Positions 57,936-64,000 of a DNA stretch of 64,000 nucleotides are shown here, piece by piece. The notes under the pieces are model-generated. The model saw only the letters and a program-made list of their open reading frames with translations, was not told where the DNA came from and ran no database searches. The stretch's first letter is position 1. Every line of letters starts with the position of its first letter. Both the position numbers and the translations under genes were made by a program. The DNA is from Bradyrhizobium sp. C9 (GTDB lineage: Bacteria; Pseudomonadota; Alphaproteobacteria; Rhizobiales; Xanthobacteraceae): NCBI RefSeq assembly GCF_002532045.1, contig NZ_NWTG01000008.1, positions 124,001-188,000 of the forward strand, read 5' to 3'.

Positions 57936-59345
57936 TTACAGCGAGTAGTACATCTCGAACTCGACCGGGTGCGGGGTCATTTCGAAACGGGCGACCTCGG
58001 TCATCTTCAGCTCGATATAGGCGTCGATGAAGTCGTCGTCGAACACGCCGCCGTTCTTGAGGAACGCGCGATCCTTGTCGAGGCTCTCGAGCGCCTCGCG
58101 CAGCGAGCCGCACACGGTCGGGATCTGCTTCAGCTCTTCCTTCGGCAGATCGTAGAGGTCCTTGTCCATCGCCGGACCCGGATCGATCTTGTTCTTGATG
58201 CCGTCGAGGCCGGCCATCAGCATCGCGGCGAAGCCGAGATAGGGATTGGCCATCGGGTCGGGGAAACGCACCTCGACGCGCTTGGCCTTCGGGTTCGCCG
58301 TGTAGGGGATGCGGCAGGACGCCGAGCGGTTGCGCGCGGAGTAGGCGAGCAGCACCGGCGCCTCATAGCCCGGGACCAGACGCTTGTAGGAGTTGGTCGA
58401 CGGGTTGGTGAAGGCGTTGATCGCCTTGGCGTGCTTGATGATGCCGCCGATGTAGTGCAGGCAGGTTTCCGACAGGTCGGCATACTTGTTGCCCGCGAAG
58501 GTCGGCTTGCCGTCCTTCCAGATCGACTGGTGGACGTGCATGCCCGAGCCGTTGTCGCCATAGACCGGCTTCGGCATGAAGGTGGCGGTCTTGCCGTAGA
58601 TGTGGGCGACCTGGTGGATGCAGTACTTGTAGACCTGCATCTGGTCGGCCATCAGCGTCAGCGTGTCGAACTTCATGCCGAGCTCGTGCTGGGCAGAGGC
58701 GACTTCATGGTGGTGCTTCTCGACCTTGACGCCCATCTTGGCCATCGCGCCGAGCATCTCGGAGCGCATGTCCTGCACCGAGTCCTGCGGCGGGACGGGG
58801 AAGTAGCCGGCCTTGGTGCGGATGCGGTGGCCGAGGTTGCCGCCTTCATACTCGGTCGCCGAGTTGATCGGCAGCTCAGAGGAGTCGAGGCGGAAGCCGG
58901 TGTTGTAGGGGTCGGCCGAATAGCGCACGTCGTCGAACACGAAGAACTCGGCCTCGGGACCGACGAACACGGTGTCGCCCACGCCCATCGACTTCACCAT
59001 GGCCTCGGCCTTCTTGGCGATGCCGCGGGGGTCGCGATTGTAGGGCTCGCCGGTAGTCGGCTCGAGCACGTCGCAGGTGATGACCATGGTGGTCTCGGCG
59101 AAGAACGGGTCGATGGTCGCGGTGACCGGGTCGGGCATCAGGCACATGTCGGATTCATTGATCGCCTTCCAGCCGGCGATCGACGATCCGTCGAACATCG
59201 TTCCCTCGGCGAAGATGTCATCGTCGATCATGCTGACGTCGAAGGTCACGTGCTGCCACTTGCCGCGCGGATCGGTGAAGCGCAGGTCGACGTATTTGAC
59301 GTCGTTGTCCTTGATCGATTTCAGGACGTCTTTGGCGGTCTTCAT
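57936..59345 (-). CDS. glnA: Glutamine synthetase type I
   Basis: Assimilates ammonium into glutamine; cytoplasmic dodecamer. 469 residues. Catalytic domain signatures include DGSSIAGWKAINESDMCLMPD, VGPEAEFFVFD, the ATP-binding KPVYGDNGSGMHVHQS and the NRSASCRIP loop. The adenylylation site Tyr398 stands in KDLYDLPKEE, so activity is presumably controlled by GlnE. It lies 151 bases downstream of glnB on the same strand. An orphan plus-strand terminator lies in the gap. ATG at 59345. Confidence 0.98.
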   Translation of the reverse strand: MKTAKDVLKSIKDNDVKYVDLRFTDPRGKWQHVTFDVSMIDDDIFAEGTMFDGSSIAGWKAINESDMCLMPDPVTATIDPFFAETTMVITCDVLEPTTGEPYNRDPRGIAKKAEAMVKSMGVGDTVFVGPEAEFFVFDDVRYSADPYNTGFRLDSSELPINSATEYEGGNLGHRIRTKAGYFPVPPQDSVQDMRSEMLGAMAKMGVKVEKHHHEVASAQHELGMKFDTLTLMADQMQVYKYCIHQVAHIYGKTATFMPKPVYGDNGSGMHVHQSIWKDGKPTFAGNKYADLSETCLHYIGGIIKHAKAINAFTNPSTNSYKRLVPGYEAPVLLAYSARNRSASCRIPYTANPKAKRVEVRFPDPMANPYLGFAAMLMAGLDGIKNKIDPGPAMDKDLYDLPKEELKQIPTVCGSLREALESLDKDRAFLKNGGVFDDDFIDAYIELKMTEVARFEMTPHPVEFEMYYSL

Positions 59346-59437
59346 GAATACCCCTTATGGATGTGCGGGTCGGTTTCCAGCGGAGAGCGACGTTATTCCC
59401 GCTTTTGGCGAGTTCGTGTGACTGCTGAAACGAAATC

Positions 59438-59462
59438 AGGCTGCCGAAGCAGCCTTTTTTCT
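59438..59462 (+). terminator. Plus-strand terminator inside the glnB-glnA gap
   Basis: 7-bp stem AGGCTGC/GCAGCCT with a CGAA loop and T-rich tail on the plus strand only. No plus-strand gene precedes it, so it may end a short antisense or divergent RNA from the glnA promoter region. On the minus strand it would be only a hairpin between glnB and glnA. Confidence 0.6.
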
Positions 59463-59496
59463 CTTTTGCCGTCAGAAAATCCGGATAGCACCGCCC

Positions 59497-59835
59497 TTAA
59501 ATAGCGTCCAGCCCGGATTCGCCGGTTCGGATGCGGATGGCTTCCTCGATGTTGGAGACGAAGATCTTGCCGTCGCCGATCCGCCCGGTCTGGGCCGCGC
59601 GGCGGATCGCGTCGATCGCCTTCTCGACCAGGTCGTCGCCGATCACGATCTCGATCTTTACCTTGGGCAGGAAGTCGACGATGTATTCCGCACCGCGATA
59701 GAGCTCGGCATGGCCCTTCTGGCGGCCAAATCCCTTGGCCTCGGTCACGGTGATGCCTTGCAGTCCGACTTCCTGGAGCGCTTCCTTCACCTCGTCGAGC
59801 TTGAAGGGCTTGATGATGGCTTCAATCTTCTTCAC
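59497..59835 (-). CDS. glnB: Nitrogen regulatory protein P-II
   Basis: 112-residue PII signal protein, a trimer reporting 2-oxoglutarate, ATP/ADP and nitrogen status. With GTG at 59835 as residue 1, the uridylylation Tyr falls exactly at 51 in HAELYRGAEY, confirming the start, and GGGAGGC stands upstream. IEAIIKPFKLDEVKEAL, the T-loop and the GRIGDGKIFV B-loop are all intact. It is co-oriented with glnA, the standard alphaproteobacterial glnBA operon. Confidence 0.97.
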   Translation of the reverse strand: MKKIEAIIKPFKLDEVKEALQEVGLQGITVTEAKGFGRQKGHAELYRGAEYIVDFLPKVKIEIVIGDDLVEKAIDAIRRAAQTGRIGDGKIFVSNIEEAIRIRTGESGLDAI

Positions 59836-60189
59836 TGAGCGCCTCCCGGGCATTGCAGATTGCAGGGTCGAGTTCGATGCGCGTGGGGCGCAGTCTGGTT
59901 GGTCTTAAGCCTTCCGGCGGGTGGCCGGAAACACGCGCAATGGTCGCATCAAGCGGCACTGCGCGCGGCTTCCTCAAAAGCAGGGTCTATGCCAAGTTGT
60001 TAAGGTCCCCGATTTCGGAATGTTATCAGCCTTTTAAGAGGCAGTCGGCTGATATCGAACCACGTAGGCTATGATATCCAAGCCTAACAAATAGGCAAAT
60101 AGATCAATCCGTATGCAGTCCGCCAGTAGAAACCCCGCGAACGTCACAGGAATTGCCTCTCGAAAAGGCGAAGCGATTGAGGATTCGGC
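59836..60189. other. Divergent promoter region of glnB and the nnr gene
   Basis: 354 bases. Two structures are visible: TGCGC-N5-GCGCA at 59878-59892, which has the shape of an NtrC-type palindrome (consensus TGCAC-N7-GTGCA), and TTCCGG-N7-CCGGAA at 59912-59930. An AT-rich stretch at 60040-60110 is likely the nnr promoter. I could not find a clear sigma-54 -24/-12 pair. Confidence 0.45.
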
Positions 60190-61689
60190 ATGGACGTTCT
60201 GACCACCACCGAGATGGAGCGCGCCGACCGGCTGACCATCGCAGCCGGCACGCCGGGCTTTGCGCTGATGATGAGCGCCGGCCAGGCCGTCGCCGAAGCC
60301 GCGATGGACCTGGTCGAGGAGGGGCCGATCGTCGTGGTCGCCGGCCGCGGCAACAATGGCGGCGACGGCTTTGTCGCCGCCGCCGAGCTCGCCGCGCGCG
60401 GCCGTGAAGTGTCCGTAATCCTGCTCTGCGAGCGCGACAGCCTGCAGGGCGACGCGGCGCTGGCGGCGAAGGGCTGGAAATATCCGGTGCTGCCGTTCAA
60501 CCCGCAAGCGCTTGGCAAGCCGGCGCTGATCATCGACGCGCTGTTCGGCGCGGGGCTCAATCGCCCGGTCAAGGGCGACCCGCTGGAGATGATCGCCGCG
60601 ATCAACGCCAACGGTACGCCGGTGCTGGCAGTCGACCTGCCGAGCGGCATCAACGGCACCTCGGGCGCCGTCATGGGCGCCGCCGTGCAGGCGATCGAGA
60701 CCGTCACCTTCTTCTGCAAGAAGCCGGCGCATCTGTTGCTGCCGGGCCGGATGTACTGCGGCCGGGTGCGTGTCGCCGACATCGGGATCGATCCGCAGGT
60801 GCTCGACGAGATCAAGCCGCTGACCGCGGAGAACCTGCCGCAGGCCTGGCGCCGGTCGTTTCCGGTGCCGCGGATCGATGGCCACAAATATGCGAGGGGC
60901 CACGCCGTCGTGGTCTCGGGCGACATCGCTTCGACCGGGGCGGCGCGGCTCGCGGCGCGCGCGGCGTTGCGCGCCGGCGCCGGCCTCGTGACGTTGGCCT
61001 CGCCGCGCGATGCGCTGGCCGTCAACGCCGCGGCGCTGACCGCGGTGATGGTGCGTGCGGTCGACAATCCGATCCAGTTCGCCGAACTGCTCGACGACAA
61101 GCGGCTCAATGCCTGCGTGATCGGACCTGGCGCCGGGGTCAGCGCGCGTACCCGCGACTTCGTTCACACCGCGCTGTCGGCGCGGCGGCACCTGGTACTC
61201 GACGCCGACGCGCTGACCAGTTTTGCCGGTTCGCCGGACCGGCTCTTCGAGGCGATCAAGTCCTCCGATGGACAGCAGGTGGTGCTCACTCCGCATGAGG
61301 GCGAGTTCCCGCGCCTGTTTAGCGATATCTCCAACAAGCATCCCGGCCGCTCCAAGCTCGAGCGCGTCCGCGCGGCGGCCGAGCGCTCCGGCGCGGTGGT
61401 GCTGCTGAAGGGCGCCGATACGGTGATCGCATCTCCGGATGGGCGCGCCACCATCGCCGCCAACGCGCCGCCCTGGCTCGCCACCGCCGGCGCCGGCGAC
61501 GTGCTTGCGGGCATTATCGCGGGGTTCCTGGCGCAGGGTGTCGCAGCATTCGAGGCCGCCAGCATCGGCGTGTGGTTGCACGGCGAAAGCGCCAGCGAGG
61601 CGGGCCCCGGCCTGATCGCCGAAGATCTCACCGAGGTGCTGCCGGCCGTGTTCCGCCGCCTCTATGACGAGTTCGGGATTGAGTATTAG
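60190..61689 (+). CDS. nnrD: Bifunctional ADP-dependent NAD(P)H-hydrate dehydratase / NAD(P)H-hydrate epimerase
   Basis: Repairs damaged NADHX/NADPHX. 499 residues. The N-terminal YjeF_N epimerase (about 1-215) has VVAGRGNNGGDGFVAA (nucleotide loop) and AVDLPSGINGTSG. The C-terminal carbohydrate-kinase-like dehydratase (about 225-495) has HKYARGHAVVVSGD, VVLTPHEGEFPRLF and the ATP/ADP-site end TAGAGDVLAGIIAGFLAQG. ATG at 60190. The 3' end overlaps the following GNAT gene by 26 bases. Confidence 0.95.
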   Translation: MDVLTTTEMERADRLTIAAGTPGFALMMSAGQAVAEAAMDLVEEGPIVVVAGRGNNGGDGFVAAAELAARGREVSVILLCERDSLQGDAALAAKGWKYPVLPFNPQALGKPALIIDALFGAGLNRPVKGDPLEMIAAINANGTPVLAVDLPSGINGTSGAVMGAAVQAIETVTFFCKKPAHLLLPGRMYCGRVRVADIGIDPQVLDEIKPLTAENLPQAWRRSFPVPRIDGHKYARGHAVVVSGDIASTGAARLAARAALRAGAGLVTLASPRDALAVNAAALTAVMVRAVDNPIQFAELLDDKRLNACVIGPGAGVSARTRDFVHTALSARRHLVLDADALTSFAGSPDRLFEAIKSSDGQQVVLTPHEGEFPRLFSDISNKHPGRSKLERVRAAAERSGAVVLLKGADTVIASPDGRATIAANAPPWLATAGAGDVLAGIIAGFLAQGVAAFEAASIGVWLHGESASEAGPGLIAEDLTEVLPAVFRRLYDEFGIEY

Positions 61690-62128
61690 GCGGCTCACGC
61701 TTGCCGACATCGATGCCGCCGCACGCGTGCACCGTGCGGCGTTCGACGATGCGTTGCCATGGCTTGCGGGCCTGCACACGCCGGACGAAGACCGCTGGTT
61801 CTACCGCGAGCGGATGTTTGCGGCCTGCACGCTGTGGGGCGCGTTCGACGGCGAGGCGATGAGCGGCGTGATCGCGTTCCATGACGACTGGATCGAGCAG
61901 CTCTACGTGCTGCCGGCCGCGCAGGGCCGCGGCATCGGCGGCGCGCTGCTCGAGATCGCAAAGCGGGGGGCCGATCGGCTGCAACTCTGGACCTTCCAGC
62001 GCAACGCGCGAGCGCGCCGGTTCTACGAGGCGCGCGGCTTCGTCCAGGCCGAGCAGACCGACGGGAGCCGCAATGAGGAGGGGGAACCCGACCTGCGCTA
62101 TCTCTGGACGCGGACGGCTGCCGGATGA
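61664..62128 (+). CDS. GNAT family N-acetyltransferase
   Basis: 154 residues; motif A QLYVLPAAQGRGIGGALLEIA (Q-x-x-G-x-G/A) and the closing NARARRFYEARGFV are clear. ATG at 61664 lies inside nnrD, and an in-frame TTG at 61679 is an alternative start. Overlap suggests coupled expression with nnrD. Substrate unknown; the Trp- and Asp-rich N-terminal half (DEDRWFYRERMF) may form the acceptor site. Confidence 0.9.
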   Translation: MTSSGLSIRRLTLADIDAAARVHRAAFDDALPWLAGLHTPDEDRWFYRERMFAACTLWGAFDGEAMSGVIAFHDDWIEQLYVLPAAQGRGIGGALLEIAKRGADRLQLWTFQRNARARRFYEARGFVQAEQTDGSRNEEGEPDLRYLWTRTAAG

Positions 62129-62292
62129 CATACTGATCGGATTAACTGACCGCAGGCGGACCTGGGGACAGGACGGGGCTCACGGCGAGGCGAAGTTCGT
62201 CCGACAATCGGCCACCATTTGAGCACTTGATGCCTGTATCGACGAGCGAATGTACCCTTGGGCCGAAGCTCCGTGGTACGGACCGGAGCAAC

Positions 62293-63909
62293 ATGACAAG
62301 CCCCTGCCGCGTTCTGATGATCTACCCGAAATTCGTTCCGGACTCGTTCTGGAACTATACGGAAGCTTGCGAACTCGTCGGCGCGAAGTATCCGGCGGCG
62401 CCACTCGGACTGATCACCGTTGCGGCCATGCTGCCGAAGCATTGGGAGATTCGGCTCATCAACCGCAACACCGAGCCTTCGACCGAAGCGGACCTTGACT
62501 GGGCCGATCTCGTCATGATCGGCGGCATGCTCAACCAGCAGCCTGATTTTCTCCACCTGATCGATCTCGCTCACCGGCACGGCAAGCCGGTATGTGTCGG
62601 TGGGCCTGACGTCTCCTCGAGCCCGCACCTTTACGCGGATGCGGACTTCCAGGTGATCGGCGAGGCCGAGCACGTCATCGAGGAATTCATCGCCGCGTGG
62701 GAGCGCGGCGAGCGCGAGGGCGTGTTCGTCGCCGAGAAATTCAAGATCGACGTCACGCTAAGCCCGATGCCCCGCTACGATCTGATCAAGTTCGATCATT
62801 ATCTCTTTATCGGCGTGCAATATTCGCGTGGTTGCCCGTTCACCTGCGAGTTCTGCGATATTATCGAGCTGTACGGGCGCGTGCCGCGCACCAAGACCCC
62901 CGATCAGATTCTCGCTGAGCTGCAAGCGCTCTACGATCATGGTTATCGTGGGCACGTCGATTTCGTCGACGACAATTTCATCGGCAACAAGAAAAACCTC
63001 CGCATCTTGCTGCCGCGGCTCAAAGTCTGGCTGGAAGAGCGAGACTATCCGTTCGAGTTCTCGACCGAAGCCTCGATCAATATCGCTGATGACAGCGAGC
63101 TGTTGCAGGCAATGAAGGACGCGAACTTCTTCGGAATTTTCGTCGGCATTGAGAGCCCGGATCCAGAGACCCTCGTGCAGATGAAGAAAAAGCAGAACAC
63201 CAGGCGCAACATCGCCGAGAGCGTTCACAAGATCTACGACTATGGCATGTTCGTCACCGCGGGTTTCATCGTCGGGTTCGACACCGAGAAGGTCTCGATG
63301 GCGCAGGCGATGATCGACTTCATCGAGGAGGCGAGCATTCCAGTCTGCATGGTTGGACTGCTCTATGCGCTGCCTGGCACACAGCTGACGCGGCGGCTGG
63401 CCCAGGAAGGCCGCCTGCACGAAGGCCATGATCTCATGAAGGTCGAGCAGGCGGGCGACCAATGCACGCTCGGCTGCAATTTCGAAACCAAGCGTCCGCT
63501 TCGTGACATCCTTGTGGACTACAAGGCTGTGCTCGGGCACGTGTTCAGCCCGGCGGCATATGCAGGGCGGCTGTCGCGGCTTTCCGTCATGCTCGACCGG
63601 TCCGATCGGCGCCGCGGTCTGCCCGATGGCGACGTGCGCACCAAGCTTGGCGGCATCGAGGGCGTGCACAAGATCATGCGGACGCTGCCGGAGGTTCGCG
63701 AGCCGTTCTGGAAGACCTTCGTCGAGGTCGCCAAGTCCAACCCGGGCGCACTGCGCTACATCGTGATGCTGATGGCGCTGTACCTGCATTTCGGACCGTT
63801 CTCGAAGCACGTGATCGGTGAGATTGACCGCCGGATTGCCGAGCTGGATGCCATGCCTCCGGTGAGGGTCGCGGAGCTTGCGCCGGGAGCTCAGCTGGAC
63901 GCCGTTTGA
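62293..63909 (+). CDS. B12-binding radical SAM protein, DUF4070-type
   Basis: 538-residue radical SAM enzyme. The N-terminal cobalamin-binding-like Rossmann domain (about 1-150: VLMIYPKFVPDSFWNYTEAC, GLITVAAMLPKHWEIRLINRN, PVCVGGPDVSSSPHLY) is followed by the [4Fe-4S] site CxxxCxxC at Cys181, Cys185 and Cys188. The TIM-barrel (VDFVDDNFIGNKKNL, FVGIESPDPETL, GFIVGFDTE) and a C-terminal DUF4070-like helical region complete it. It resembles, but does not equal, the hopanoid C2-methylase HpnP. The reaction is unknown. ATG at 62293 with GGAGC upstream; a longer frame to 62227 is less likely. It lies alone at the window edge. Confidence 0.88.
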   Translation: MTSPCRVLMIYPKFVPDSFWNYTEACELVGAKYPAAPLGLITVAAMLPKHWEIRLINRNTEPSTEADLDWADLVMIGGMLNQQPDFLHLIDLAHRHGKPVCVGGPDVSSSPHLYADADFQVIGEAEHVIEEFIAAWERGEREGVFVAEKFKIDVTLSPMPRYDLIKFDHYLFIGVQYSRGCPFTCEFCDIIELYGRVPRTKTPDQILAELQALYDHGYRGHVDFVDDNFIGNKKNLRILLPRLKVWLEERDYPFEFSTEASINIADDSELLQAMKDANFFGIFVGIESPDPETLVQMKKKQNTRRNIAESVHKIYDYGMFVTAGFIVGFDTEKVSMAQAMIDFIEEASIPVCMVGLLYALPGTQLTRRLAQEGRLHEGHDLMKVEQAGDQCTLGCNFETKRPLRDILVDYKAVLGHVFSPAAYAGRLSRLSVMLDRSDRRRGLPDGDVRTKLGGIEGVHKIMRTLPEVREPFWKTFVEVAKSNPGALRYIVMLMALYLHFGPFSKHVIGEIDRRIAELDAMPPVRVAELAPGAQLDAV

Positions 63910-64000
63910 TGGACGGCGAAGTTCGCCGGCGAGCCGCGGGATTTGCATGCGCCAGCCCGTGAGCTGGGCCGGAAGGTGTCCCGTAACGGCAGGCGCGTTC

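Noticed and set aside
59836..60189. Sigma-54 promoter for glnB
   Set aside because: No TGGCAC-N5-TTGC-type pair at proper spacing was found. Only an NtrC-like palindrome shape remains.

Overview
The window is a 64 kb piece of a high-GC alphaproteobacterial chromosome, almost certainly Bradyrhizobium or a very close relative. Supporting evidence is the sigma-70 style promoters, the plsX-fabH-ihfA-merR order, the Porin_2-type porin, nadABC with a NadQ-type regulator, a GcrA-like protein, the glnB-glnA pair, and several families of dispersed palindromic repeats of the kind that litter Bradyrhizobium intergenic regions. Nearly all of it reads as ordinary chromosomal backbone. I see no phage, integrase, transposase, CRISPR array, rRNA or plasmid genes.

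Layout. 1-5.2 kb: the 3' part of a membrane pyrophosphatase (hppA), a small ORF, an orphan TctC/Bug-type solute-binding protein, bamE, and a CBP3-type chaperone overlapping a DUF177/YceD gene. 5.5-9 kb: plsX, fabH, ihfA and a MerR regulator, then tRNA-Pro(GGG). 9-12.6 kb: a MarR regulator, a large porin and, behind the porin terminator, a probable small RNA with its own promoter and terminator. 12.6-22.4 kb: a mix of metabolic genes (SDR, GcrA-like regulator, acyl-CoA synthetase, acetamidase/formamidase, YdcF, DUF169, saccharopine-dehydrogenase-like protein, FAD monooxygenase with a divergent MarR and a clear operator).

22.4-35 kb: a polysaccharide region. It holds an O-antigen ligase/polymerase-like membrane protein, a polyprenyl-phosphate sugar transferase, a GT4 glycosyltransferase, a Wza-like export lipoprotein and a Wzz/Wzc-like co-polymerase whose kinase domain has lost its P-loop lysine. 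After an MFS/LysR pair come a CelD/FemAB-type acetyltransferase and a polysaccharide-deacetylase-fold protein whose metal ligands are replaced. 35-45.8 kb: heme A synthase, nadC-nadB-nadA with tandem operators and nadQ, metY, a CoA-binding protein, an enoyl-CoA hydratase, a thioesterase, and rplM-rpsI behind a strong promoter.

46-57.8 kb: a diguanylate cyclase, a small membrane protein with a CtrA-like box, an AI-2E family transporter, a C26 amidotransferase, a hybrid histidine kinase, an M19 dipeptidase, a Tat-exported binding protein, a haloalkane dehalogenase with a complete catalytic set, and a GlxA-type regulator divergent from a tautomerase. 57.9-64 kb: glnA and glnB, the NAD(P)HX repair enzyme, two GNAT proteins and a B12-binding radical SAM protein.

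I did not find a discrete, self-evidently new system. The most promising leads are the inactive-looking deacetylase divergent from the CelD-type gene, the pseudo-kinase co-polymerase, the sRNA candidate behind the porin, an orphan plus-strand terminator inside the glnB-glnA gap, and repeat elements that supply the stop codons of neighbouring genes. Start codons were chosen by eye from Shine-Dalgarno position and family length. No database search was possible.
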